From positions 1 to 43,652 of the forward strand of contig NZ_NTGA01000032.1 in assembly GCF_002289575.1 (NCBI RefSeq): 43,652 nt of DNA, read 5' to 3'. Origin of the DNA: Dietzia natronolimnaea. Its GTDB lineage: Bacteria > Actinomycetota > Actinomycetes > Mycobacteriales > Mycobacteriaceae. Below, one piece after another: positions 28,216-35,685 of this stretch (its first letter is position 1; each line of letters starts with the position of its first letter). Both the position numbers and the translations under genes were made by a program. Below the pieces are notes generated by a model. That model saw only the letters and a program-made list of their open reading frames with translations, searched no databases and was not told where the DNA came from.

Positions 28216-29559
28216 CTAGTCGTGGCCGACCGTGTGAAGGTCGTTACCCCGGGTCTCCTTCATGATCGCCGTGGCGATGATGGTGCAGACGCAGAGGGCG
28301 ATGATGTAGGCGTTGATCATCCAGTACACGTCCCACTCGATGAACTGCGCGTTGAGGTACGGCGCGCTGCCGCCGAAGACCGCGACGGACAGCGAGTAGG
28401 CGAACCCGATGCCGGCCGTGCGCATCTTGGTGGGGAACGCCTCGGACATGAACGACGAGAGGATGGAGCCGGCGGCGGCGACCAGCGTCATGGCGATGAG
28501 CGAGGTGAGGAACAGGGTCCACGGCCGGTCGTCGATCATCCCCATCAGGAACGGGGTGGTGACGATGGTGCCGACCGCGAAGATGAAGATCACCGGACGA
28601 CGGCCGATCTTGTCCGACAGCAGGCCCCAGAACGGAAGGGTGCACAGGGCGACCAGCTGGCTGCCGAAGATCATCCAGAAGGCGGCGCCCGCATCCATGT
28701 CGCGCTGGGTGATGGCGAACGTGGAGGCGTACGAGCTCCAGGTGTAGTGGGCGACGGTGACGCCGGAGACCATGGTCACGACCAGCGCGATCGCCCGGGC
28801 GAGACGGCCCTTGGAAAAGGTGACGACCGGTGAGGTCGGGTCGGCCGCGGCCGCCTCGGCGGCCTTGTCGAAGACGTCGGACTCCTCCATACCGGCCCGC
28901 AGGTACAGCACGAACAGGGCGAACACGGCGCCGAGCAGGAACGGGATGCGCCAGCCCCACTCGCCGACGGCCGACTCGGACAGCACGGCGGTGATGGTGC
29001 CGCCCACGCCGTAGGCGATCACGGTGCCGCCCATGATGGCGACGAAGACCAGGCTCCCCCACATCCCGCGACGGTGGGGCGGCGCGATCTCGGCGACGTA
29101 GCTGTACGCGGTCGCGGACTCACCACCGTGCGCGAAACCCTGGACGATCCGGCACAGCAGGAGCAGCACGGAGGCGAAGACACCCAGCGTCTCGTAGCTC
29201 GGCAGCAGGCCGATCAGCAGGCTCGCGCCCGCCATCATGAGCATGGTGGTGATGAGGACCCACTTGCGGCCCTTGACGTCGGCTATCCGGCCGAAGACGA
29301 TCCCGCCGAGCGGCCGGACCAGGAAGCCCACGGCGAACACGGCGAACGTGGCCAGCAGCGCCGAGACGGGGTTCTCGTTGTTGAACATCGCCGCCGCGAT
29401 GAACGGGGCGAACACCGCGTAGGCGGTCCACTCGTACCACTCGAACAACTGACCGGTGGTGCTCGCGGCGAGCGACTTCTTGGCGTTCCGGTTGCCCGAG
29501 GCGGACTGCGTCGGGGTGGCCTCTGAGGGGAGGTCGGGGTGGATCGTGGCCTCGGCCAT
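28216..29559 (-). CDS. MHS-family MFS transporter (organic acid:H+ symporter)
   Basis: 447 aa, twelve predicted membrane helices between residues about 40 and 435. Family motifs: ASTTGQLFEWYEWTAYAVFAP, GFLVRPLGGIVFGRIADVKGRK (the MFS loop 2-3 motif) and RIVQGFAHGGESATAYSYVAEIAPPHRRG, all typical of metabolite:H+ symporters such as KgtP, ShiA and ProP. AAGGG precedes the ATG. Its place between the acyl-CoA ligase and the kinase suggests that it imports the carboxylic acid degraded by cluster II. Confidence 0.93.
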   Translation of the reverse strand: MAEATIHPDLPSEATPTQSASGNRNAKKSLAASTTGQLFEWYEWTAYAVFAPFIAAAMFNNENPVSALLATFAVFAVGFLVRPLGGIVFGRIADVKGRKWVLITTMLMMAGASLLIGLLPSYETLGVFASVLLLLCRIVQGFAHGGESATAYSYVAEIAPPHRRGMWGSLVFVAIMGGTVIAYGVGGTITAVLSESAVGEWGWRIPFLLGAVFALFVLYLRAGMEESDVFDKAAEAAAADPTSPVVTFSKGRLARAIALVVTMVSGVTVAHYTWSSYASTFAITQRDMDAGAAFWMIFGSQLVALCTLPFWGLLSDKIGRRPVIFIFAVGTIVTTPFLMGMIDDRPWTLFLTSLIAMTLVAAAGSILSSFMSEAFPTKMRTAGIGFAYSLSVAVFGGSAPYLNAQFIEWDVYWMINAYIIALCVCTIIATAIMKETRGNDLHTVGHD

Positions 29560-29581
29560 GTCGTGTCCCTTCGGATCGGGG

Positions 29582-29620
29582 TGAGGGGGATGGTGTGAGG
29601 GGGATGGTTGAGGGGGACGG
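29582..29620. repeat. Short 12-bp repeat between ligase and transporter genes
   Basis: Three copies of tgagggggatgg (29582, 29596, 29609; the last with one change) within the 65-bp spacer. The C-rich complement is transcribed in the operon mRNA. No hairpin is evident. Confidence 0.7.
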
Positions 29621-29624
29621 AGCG

Positions 29625-31286
29625 TCAGGAGGGGGTGTGCTCGTCGCGGAGTTCGCGGCGGCGGATCTTGCCGGTCTGCGTCTTGGGGAGTTCGCCCACC
29701 ACGTGGACCTCGGAGGGCCGCTTGTACGCGGCCAGGCGCGAGGCGGCGAATGAGATCAACTCCGCCTCGGAAGCGGTGCGTCCCGCCTTGAGGGAGACGA
29801 ACGCGACCACCTTCTCGCCGCGGTACTCGTCAGGAAGGCCGACGACGGCGGCCTCGAAGACCGCGTCGTGCTCGTACAGGACGTCCTCGACCTCTCGCGG
29901 CCACACCTTGTACCCGGAGGCGTTGATCTGGTCCTTGAGCCTGTCGACGAGGTAGACCCAGCCGGCGGAGTCCATGACGGCCACATCACCGGTGTGCAAC
30001 CGGCCGCCGGGCATCGTCACGGCGGTGGCCGCGTCGTTGCGCCAGTAGCCGGAGACGATCTGCGGTCCGCTGAGGACCAGCTCGCCCTGCTGCCCGGCCG
30101 CGACGGGCCGGTCGTCGACCCCCACCACGCTCGCGTCGACACCCGGGAGCGGGACCCCGACGGAGAGCGTGCCGCTGGACTCGTCGACCGGGGCGTGGAG
30201 CCCGGGCGGGACGGCGAGGACCCCCGAGGTCGTCTCTGTCATGCCGTAGGCGTTGTGGATGTAGTGCCCGAACCGCTCTCGGAAGCGCTCGACCGTCGAT
30301 GGCGGGATCGGCGCTCCCCCGCTGTAGAGGGTCTTGACGGACGCGAAGTGCTCCGGGCCGGCCTCATCCAGGCGCATCAGGGCGTTGAACGCCGTGATGG
30401 ACCCGATCGTGTAGGTGACGCGGTGTTCGCGGAAGGCGTCCAGGACGACCTCGGGCCGGAAGCGCCCGGCGAAGACCAGGGTGGTGTCCCCCAGCAGACC
30501 GAGGGTCGCGTTGATCACCGCTCCGGTGATGTGGAACAGCGGGGCGATCGCCAGCACCACGTCCCCCGGCACGACACCCACGAAGTCGGCGAAGCTCCGG
30601 GCCACGGCCACGACGTTCGCGTGCGAGTTCATCGCACCCTTGGGTGGGCCGGTGGTCCCGGACGTGTAGGTCAGCAGCGCCAGATCGTCCGGGGACACCG
30701 CGACGGGAGCGGGGGTCCGGCCGGAGAAGTCGGCCATCACCCGCAGGAGATCGCCGTCCTCCGAGGGCGCGACGGGGTCCGCGTCGCCGAACACCCGGGG
30801 ATCGTTCCGGGTCTGCAGGTCCTGTTCGCTGGTGCTGAGGATCCACCCGACGTCGGTGCCCTCCACGCTCTCGCGGATCGCGGCGACGTCCCTGTCCGTC
30901 GCGATGATCCCGACCGCGCCGGAATCCTCGACGGGCAGCTGGAGTTCGCGATTGAAGTACATGGGGTTGAGGACCACGGCGGCGGCCCCGATCTTCCACA
31001 GGGCGAGCAGGGAGAGGGCGTACTGCGGGATGTTCTGCAGGTGGATCCCGACGCGGTCGCCGCCCTGCACCCCTCGATCCTGCAGCGCCGCGCCGAGGGC
31101 GTCCGACATGCGATCGACCTCGCCCGCGGAGAGGGTGGTGTCGAAGTACGCGACGGCGGTGCGCTCGGGAGCGGAGTCGACCCGGTTGCGCCAGGCGTCG
31201 ACGAGCGTCGAGCGCGAGTCCACGAGACTCTCGTCGAGGCCCGTCCGGTACTTCTCCCGCCACGGACGGGGGTTCGGTCCGCTCAT
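29625..31286 (-). CDS. AMP-forming acyl-CoA synthetase (FadD-type)
   Basis: 553 aa. ANL-superfamily motifs in order: P-loop LLTYTSGTTGPPKGAMNSH (about 175-193), YGMTETTSG (A5), HTGDVAVMDSAGWVYLVDRLKDQINASGYKVWPREVE (A7-A8 hinge), and KTQTGKIRRREL with the catalytic Lys (A10). It activates a carboxylic acid to acyl-CoA with ATP. First gene of cluster II, behind a TTGACA promoter and a TetR-type palindrome. GGAGG lies 5 nt before ATG 31286; the ATG at 31289 and longer starts are less well placed. Confidence 0.93.
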   Translation of the reverse strand: MSGPNPRPWREKYRTGLDESLVDSRSTLVDAWRNRVDSAPERTAVAYFDTTLSAGEVDRMSDALGAALQDRGVQGGDRVGIHLQNIPQYALSLLALWKIGAAAVVLNPMYFNRELQLPVEDSGAVGIIATDRDVAAIRESVEGTDVGWILSTSEQDLQTRNDPRVFGDADPVAPSEDGDLLRVMADFSGRTPAPVAVSPDDLALLTYTSGTTGPPKGAMNSHANVVAVARSFADFVGVVPGDVVLAIAPLFHITGAVINATLGLLGDTTLVFAGRFRPEVVLDAFREHRVTYTIGSITAFNALMRLDEAGPEHFASVKTLYSGGAPIPPSTVERFRERFGHYIHNAYGMTETTSGVLAVPPGLHAPVDESSGTLSVGVPLPGVDASVVGVDDRPVAAGQQGELVLSGPQIVSGYWRNDAATAVTMPGGRLHTGDVAVMDSAGWVYLVDRLKDQINASGYKVWPREVEDVLYEHDAVFEAAVVGLPDEYRGEKVVAFVSLKAGRTASEAELISFAASRLAAYKRPSEVHVVGELPKTQTGKIRRRELRDEHTPS

Positions 31287-31315
31287 CATCGCCTCCGTCT
31301 CTGCCGGCCCGACCG

Positions 31316-31333
31316 ACCGATCGATCGCTCGGT
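31316..31333. promoter_or_regulatory. TetR-type operator of cluster II
   Basis: accgatcgatcgctcggt is an 18-bp inverted repeat with 16 of 18 symmetric positions. It lies directly downstream of the predicted ligase transcription start and about 60 bp before the divergent tetR start. Most likely the binding site of the adjacent TetR protein. Confidence 0.6.
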
Positions 31334-31340
31334 TAGCTGT

Positions 31341-31369
31341 AGTGTTACCCACACCACATCACGTGTCAA
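31341..31369 (-). promoter_or_regulatory. Promoter of the cluster II operon (TTGACA - 17 nt - AACACT)
   Basis: Minus strand: a perfect -35 TTGACA (31369-31364), a 17-nt spacer and AACACT (31346-31341) as -10. The predicted start near 31334 abuts the 18-bp palindrome, so a bound repressor would block transcription. Confidence 0.55.
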
Positions 31370-31381
31370 GTGAGCGACAGC

Positions 31382-31387
31382 TAGGGT
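31382..31387 (+). promoter_or_regulatory. -10 box (TAGGGT) of the tetR gene
   Basis: TAGGGT ends 6 nt before the ATG at 31394, consistent with a leaderless start there. A second in-frame ATG at 31415 has an AGGAGA ribosome-binding site, so either start is possible. Confidence 0.42.
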
Positions 31388-31393
31388 TTTTCG

Positions 31394-32026
31394 ATGACCG
31401 AGGAGAGTCCACCGATGAGCGATTGGCGAGATTTCGGGCCCGATACCCTGTCTCCCCCGTTACGTGCCGCACTGGTCGTCTTCGCGCGACACGGGTATCA
31501 CGGCGCCTCGATCAGGATGATCGCCGAGGAGGCGGGACTGTCGGTTCCGGGCCTCTACCACCACTATCGCTCCAAGCAGGCGATCCTCGCGGCTCTGGTG
31601 GACACCGCGATGGACGAGCTGTTCGAGCACTCCGAAGCGGCCGTCGAGGACGCCGGGGGCGATCCAGTCGCCCGCTTCGAGAACCTCGTCGAATCCCTGG
31701 CCCGGTTCCACATGGCGAGGAGCGACCAGGCGTTCGTGGCTTCCACGGAGATGAGGAGCATGGATCCGGGTGTCCGCGACCACCACATCGCCCAGCGCGA
31801 CTCGCAGCAGGCCATGCTCGAGGACACCATCCGGGCCGGCGTCGATTCGGGCGATTTCGCCTGCGAGCACCCCGAGGACGCGGCCCGCGCGATCTCGTCG
31901 CTGTGCGTCTCGATCTCGTCCTGGTATCGCCCCGACGGCCCACTGACCGCCGACGACGTGGTGGCACGTCATCTGCACTTCGCCCGCGGAATGGTCGGCG
32001 CGGGCCCGGGACGCAGGGGACGCTGA
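31394..32026 (+). CDS. TetR-family regulator of cluster II
   Basis: 210 aa. N-terminal HTH (about 18-65): LRAALVVFARHGYHGASIRMIAEEAGLSVPGLYHHYRSKQAILAALVD. C-terminal ligand domain includes SDQAFVASTEMRSMDPGVRDHHIAQRD and SSWYRPDGPLTADDVVARHLHFARGMV, a pattern seen in TetR regulators of acyl-CoA catabolism. It is divergent from the ligase operon with an 18-bp palindrome between, so it is a probable repressor relieved by an acyl-CoA or acid. It converges on the next gene with a 23-bp gap. Confidence 0.92.
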   Translation: MTEESPPMSDWRDFGPDTLSPPLRAALVVFARHGYHGASIRMIAEEAGLSVPGLYHHYRSKQAILAALVDTAMDELFEHSEAAVEDAGGDPVARFENLVESLARFHMARSDQAFVASTEMRSMDPGVRDHHIAQRDSQQAMLEDTIRAGVDSGDFACEHPEDAARAISSLCVSISSWYRPDGPLTADDVVARHLHFARGMVGAGPGRRGR

Positions 32027-32049
32027 CGGACGCGGGGATCGCCGACCCG

Positions 32050-32814
32050 TCACCGGCCCCGCGCGGACCGACCCTTCCCCCTCGGCTCCTGACGCCGGCC
32101 GCGTGGAGGCTCACCCCGTGACAGCCCACCCCGTGCCTGCCCACCCCGTGCGCGTGCCTTCGCGGCCGTCTTCTGCCGGGCGGTCAGCTTCTCCCGTGGC
32201 GCGTCCCCGGCGTTGCGTGAGGTGGCGGCGGTCCGCCCGCGGACGATACCCACGAACTCGTCGATCACCACGTCCCCCTCGCGACGCGACGACCAGGCGA
32301 CGCCCATACGGGTGGCGGGCACCCCCTCCAGCGGCCGTTCGACGATGTCCCGGCGGCTGAGCGATCGGGCGTACGGCTGGGGCAGGACCAGTAACCCGGC
32401 CCCTGCAGCGACCAGGTCCACGGCGGCGGACACCTCGTCCGGCGACGCGGAGATCACGTCGACGGGGTCGAGCCATCGCTCCCCCGCCAGGTCCGCAGCG
32501 GACAAGGTGTTGTAGGCACCGAGCTCGTGGTCCCGGGGAGCGAGCACGGCCATGGTCTCGGTGTACAACGGGATGCGCAGCAGGCCGGTCGGGGCCGCGC
32601 GGGGGGCGTCCTCGGCCTCTCGGAGGAAGACCACGTCGACGCCGCTCGCACCCGGAACCGGCACCAGCCCGGCCAGAGGATCACCCATCCGTCGCGCCGT
32701 GATCGGCACGCCCGGATTCCGCTCGCGCCACCGGGTCAGCCACTTGTCGGGCTGCACACCGGGGACATAACCGATGGCCAGCCCACGTCGGTCCGGACCG
32801 TTCTCGTCGTTCAC
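32050..32814 (-). CDS. LysR-substrate-binding-domain protein without HTH, with RG-rich tail
   Basis: 254 aa from a GTG start. Residues about 10-195 resemble the effector-binding half of LysR regulators (LAIGYVPGVQPDKWLTRWRERNPGVPITARRMGDP, then LVAAGAGLLVLPQPYARSLSRRD). No DNA-binding helix-turn-helix is present, and none is encoded in frame upstream. The last ~45 residues are Arg/Gly/Lys-rich with repeated RGG-like elements (ARGGQARGGLSRGE), encoded over a 15-bp-period repeat (32112-32150). Such stand-alone domains occur in mycolata. The basic tail may bind nucleic acid; function unknown. A TACCGT box 6 nt upstream suggests a leaderless message. Confidence 0.8.
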   Translation of the reverse strand: MNDENGPDRRGLAIGYVPGVQPDKWLTRWRERNPGVPITARRMGDPLAGLVPVPGASGVDVVFLREAEDAPRAAPTGLLRIPLYTETMAVLAPRDHELGAYNTLSAADLAGERWLDPVDVISASPDEVSAAVDLVAAGAGLLVLPQPYARSLSRRDIVERPLEGVPATRMGVAWSSRREGDVVIDEFVGIVRGRTAATSRNAGDAPREKLTARQKTAAKARARGGQARGGLSRGEPPRGRRQEPRGKGRSARGR

Positions 32815-32820
32815 CCCTCA

Positions 32821-32826
32821 ACGGTA
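32821..32826 (-). promoter_or_regulatory. -10 box (TACCGT) of the HTH-less LysR-domain gene
   Basis: TACCGT on the minus strand ends 6 nt before the GTG at 32814. The intervening TGAGGG is too close to act as a normal ribosome-binding site. Confidence 0.4.
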
Positions 32827-32935
32827 GCCGCCACCTCCCTGAACCGAGTTCGATAATCGGCCGCCACGCCCCGCCCCTCCCCGATACCGTGCGAGACGCC
32901 GGCCCCTCGGCCGCCTACCTGATCAAGGAGAATCC

Positions 32936-33403
32936 ATGACCCACGTATTCCACGGCGTCGACGAGTTCCGAGCGGCCACCGGCCTCGATCTCGGGGCCGG
33001 CGACTGGTTCGAGATCACACAGGACCGCATCGACTCCTTCGCCGATGTCACCGAGGACTGGCAGTGGATCCACGTGGACCGGGAACGGGCGGCGGCGTCG
33101 GACGTCGGGTCGACCGTCGCCCACGGCTACCTCACGCTGTCACTGATCCCGCGCCTCAGCTCCGAGTTGTTCACGTTCCAGGGCATCGGTCGCGCGATCA
33201 ACTACGGGCTCGACAAGGTGCGGTTCCCCTCCTTCGTCCGACCCGGCGACAGGATCCGGGCTGTCGGCCGGGTGGCGTGGACCCGGGAGGCGCAGGCCGG
33301 CGGGGTTCTGGCGTGCGTCCACTACGTGATCGAGGTCGAGGGCCGCGAGAAGCCTGCGTGTATCGCCGAGGCACTCATGGTGGCGTTCCCGCCGGAGGGT
33401 TGA
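32936..33403 (+). CDS. MaoC-family (R)-enoyl-CoA hydratase (second copy)
   Basis: 155 aa, single hotdog domain. ITQDRIDSFADVTEDWQWIHVDRERA carries the hydratase Asp and His (about residues 42-49), then VAHGYLTLSLIP and AINYGLDKVRFPSFVRPGDRIRA. Clearly paralogous to the 14332-14784 product over its whole length. AAGGAGA lies 7-8 nt before the ATG. It is a single gene between a divergent LysR-domain gene and a convergent TetR gene, so it could supply hydratase activity to cluster I or II. A weak inverted repeat ccga-N9-tcgg lies in the divergent spacer (32846-32862). Confidence 0.9.
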   Translation: MTHVFHGVDEFRAATGLDLGAGDWFEITQDRIDSFADVTEDWQWIHVDRERAAASDVGSTVAHGYLTLSLIPRLSSELFTFQGIGRAINYGLDKVRFPSFVRPGDRIRAVGRVAWTREAQAGGVLACVHYVIEVEGREKPACIAEALMVAFPPEG

Positions 33404-33486
33404 CCCCGACGGCGTCCGTCCGTGTCCGAGGAGTGCACGGAGACCTGCTTCGATCCGTCCGTCACCCGCCCGCCAGGCACAGGGCC

Positions 33487-34113
33487 TCAGTGGACCAGTC
33501 GGACGCACGCCCCCGTGACCGACTCCGAGACCTCGGATAAGGCTCGGCTGCCACCGGGTCGGTACCAATTCCACACGGAGTTCATCAACCCCAGCACGAA
33601 GCGCCCGAGTTCGACCGGGTCGCGCCGGGGGAACTCCCCCGAATCCATCCCGCGTTCGAGGAGGCCGGTCCAGTCGCTCTCCACCACCCGGACGAGTTCA
33701 CGGGCCCTGACCCGCTCCTGCTCCTCCCGCTCGGATGAGCGCGGCGTGGCGAGCATGCCGATCTGGTTCCGCAGGATCCGCGCCTGGAGCGCTTCGGTAT
33801 CCGTGATGCCGTAAGCACTGGCGATAGCCGCCCGGAGCGCGGTCTCGGCGTCGCCCACCCCTTCGACCGCCACCGTGAAGCGCTCGTGGGACCGGGTGAG
33901 CTCGGCGCTCATGATGGTGAGCAGGCAGTGCGCCTTGGACTCGAAGTAGTGGTACAACGCGGTCTGCCCGATCCCCACCTCGCCCGCGATGGTCGCCCAC
34001 TTGGTGTGTTCGTAACCGACGCTTCCGAAGTTCTCCACCGCCGCCTTGAGGATGACGTTCCTCTTGGACCTCGGGCTCTCGGTCGTTGTTGGCCCCATCG
34101 CCTGTACCCCCAT
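33487..34113 (-). CDS. TetR-family regulator
   Basis: 208 aa. N-terminal HTH (about 17-65): RNVILKAAVENFGSVGYEHTKWATIAGEVGIGQTALYHYFESKAHCLLTIM. The C-terminal domain ends in GLMNSVWNWYRPGGSRALSEVSESVTGACVRLVH. It may control the convergent MaoC gene or itself. TAGCCT (34138-34133, minus) is a candidate -10. The second ATG (34098) has GGGGG 8 nt upstream and could be the true start. The ligand is not visible. Confidence 0.88.
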   Translation of the reverse strand: MGVQAMGPTTTESPRSKRNVILKAAVENFGSVGYEHTKWATIAGEVGIGQTALYHYFESKAHCLLTIMSAELTRSHERFTVAVEGVGDAETALRAAIASAYGITDTEALQARILRNQIGMLATPRSSEREEQERVRARELVRVVESDWTGLLERGMDSGEFPRRDPVELGRFVLGLMNSVWNWYRPGGSRALSEVSESVTGACVRLVH

Positions 34114-34194
34114 TGGCAGAGCTGATGCATCCAGGCTAGAGCGAAATCGAGTTCAGCTCACACCGATTCCGACCACCGACCACCGACCCCGCGC

Positions 34195-34219
34195 CCCCCG
34201 CAGCCGGGCGCTGCGGGGG
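34195..34219 (-). terminator. Hairpin downstream of glyA
   Basis: Perfect 10-bp stem (34195-34204 with 34210-34219) and a 5-nt loop, about 27 bp after the glyA stop. No U-tract follows, so it is a probable GC-type terminator separating glyA from the tetR gene downstream. Confidence 0.6.
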
Positions 34220-34245
34220 TCTGCTGCTCTACGCGGAGCGGGGCC

Positions 34246-35550
34246 TCAGCCCAGGATCGTCCAGTCCTCCAGGCCCTCGTACAACGGCTTCGCCGCGGCC
34301 AGCGCGGACACCCGCTCACGCAGGGCGATCACGTCGGCGCCCTTCCCCGCGGCGAGGGCGGTGCCGATGATGTCCGCGACCTCGCGAAAGTCCTCGGCCC
34401 CGAAACCGCGGGTGGCCAGCGCGGGCGTACCGATCCGCAGACCCGAGGTCACCATCGGGGGACGGGGGTCGAACGGCACGGCGTTGCGGTTGACGGTGAT
34501 CCCGACCTCGTGGAGGAGGTCCTCGGCCTGCTGGCCGTCGAGCTCGGACTCACGGAGGTCCACCAACACGAGGTGCACGTCTGTTCCCCCGGTGAGCACC
34601 GACACCCCGGCGTCCTGGCAGTCCTGGCCGGTCAGGCGCTCGGCGAGGATCCTGGCGCCCTCGATCGTGCGCTGCTGCCGCTCCCGGAACTGCTCGGTGC
34701 CGGCGATCTTCATGGCGGTGGCCTTGGCGGCGATCGCGTGCATGAGCGGGCCGCCCTGCTGACCCGGGAACACCGACGAGTTGAGCTTCTTGAACAGGTC
34801 GAGATCGTTGGTGAGGATCATGCCGGAGCGCGGCCCGCCCAGGGTCTTGTGGACCGTGGTGGACACGACGTCGGCATGGGGCACGGGGCTCGGGTGCAGG
34901 CCCGCGGCCACGAGGCCCGCGAAGTGGGCCATGTCCACCCAGAGCTTGGCGCCGACCTCGTCGGCGATCTCACGGAACCTCGCGAAGTCCAGCGTTCGCG
35001 GGTACGCCGACCACCCGGCGATGATCACATCGGGCCGCTCCGCCAACGCCATCTCACGGACGGTGTCCATGTTGACCAGCATGGTCTCCGGGTCCACCTC
35101 GTAGGCGGCGACCTCGTACAACTGGCCGGAGAAGTTGAGCTTCATACCGTGGGTGAGGTGACCACCGTGGGCCAGTGACAGGCCCATGATCTTGGAACCC
35201 GGCGTCGCGAGCGCCATGAGCACCGCGGCGTTGGCCTGGGCGCCCGCGTGCGGCTGCACGTTGGCGTACTTGGCGCCGAAGACCTCCTTGGCGCGGTCAC
35301 GGGCGAGGTTCTCCACCACGTCGACGTGCTCGCACCCGCCGTAGTAGCGACGGCCCGGGTAGCCCTCGGCGTACTTGTTGGTGAGGACGGACCCCTGTGC
35401 CTGCAGGACCGAGCGCGGGACGAAGTTCTCCGACGCGATCATCTCGAGCGTGTCCCGCTGACGAGCCAGCTCGCCGGCCATCGCCTCGGCGACCTCCGGA
35501 TCGAGATCGGACAGGGAGGCGGTGAACACATCGGTGTTCGGGTCGGTCAT
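34246..35550 (-). CDS. glyA: Serine hydroxymethyltransferase
   Basis: 434 aa. PLP enzyme converting serine and tetrahydrofolate to glycine and 5,10-methylene-THF. Motifs: [36 protein letters not shown] near the N-terminus, [15 protein letters not shown], and [14 protein letters not shown] with the Schiff-base Lys (about residue 235). GAGGAG lies 5 nt before the ATG. It is divergent from coaA, as glyA1 is from coaA in M. tuberculosis. It supplies one-carbon units, whereas the MesXD pair at the other end of the window makes methionine without methylfolate. Confidence 0.98.
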   Translation of the reverse strand: MTDPNTDVFTASLSDLDPEVAEAMAGELARQRDTLEMIASENFVPRSVLQAQGSVLTNKYAEGYPGRRYYGGCEHVDVVENLARDRAKEVFGAKYANVQPHAGAQANAAVLMALATPGSKIMGLSLAHGGHLTHGMKLNFSGQLYEVAAYEVDPETMLVNMDTVREMALAERPDVIIAGWSAYPRTLDFARFREIADEVGAKLWVDMAHFAGLVAAGLHPSPVPHADVVSTTVHKTLGGPRSGMILTNDLDLFKKLNSSVFPGQQGGPLMHAIAAKATAMKIAGTEQFRERQQRTIEGARILAERLTGQDCQDAGVSVLTGGTDVHLVLVDLRESELDGQQAEDLLHEVGITVNRNAVPFDPRPPMVTSGLRIGTPALATRGFGAEDFREVADIIGTALAAGKGADVIALRERVSALAAAKPLYEGLEDWTILG

Positions 35551-35578
35551 CGTTGCTCCTCGCGCGTGGGCTTCTCAC

Positions 35579-35588
35579 TTCGTACGAA
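35579..35588. promoter_or_regulatory. Palindrome TTCGTACGAA in the glyA leader
   Basis: Perfect 10-bp palindrome about 30 bp upstream of the glyA start in the divergent glyA/coaA spacer. Candidate operator; no regulator can be named. Confidence 0.3.
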
Positions 35589-35671
35589 TCGTGTGCGGCC
35601 ACGGCTCGTCTCGTCGTCGTCGTCAGTCTAGTGGCAGGGCACCTGGAGGCCTCTTCCCCGTGGGCACCTGA

Positions 35672-35677
35672 CACAAT
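35672..35677 (+). promoter_or_regulatory. -10 box (CACAAT) of leaderless coaA
   Basis: CACAAT ends 8 nt before the GTG at 35686. No Shine-Dalgarno lies upstream of that GTG. Confidence 0.4.
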
Positions 35678-35685
35678 CAGCAATC

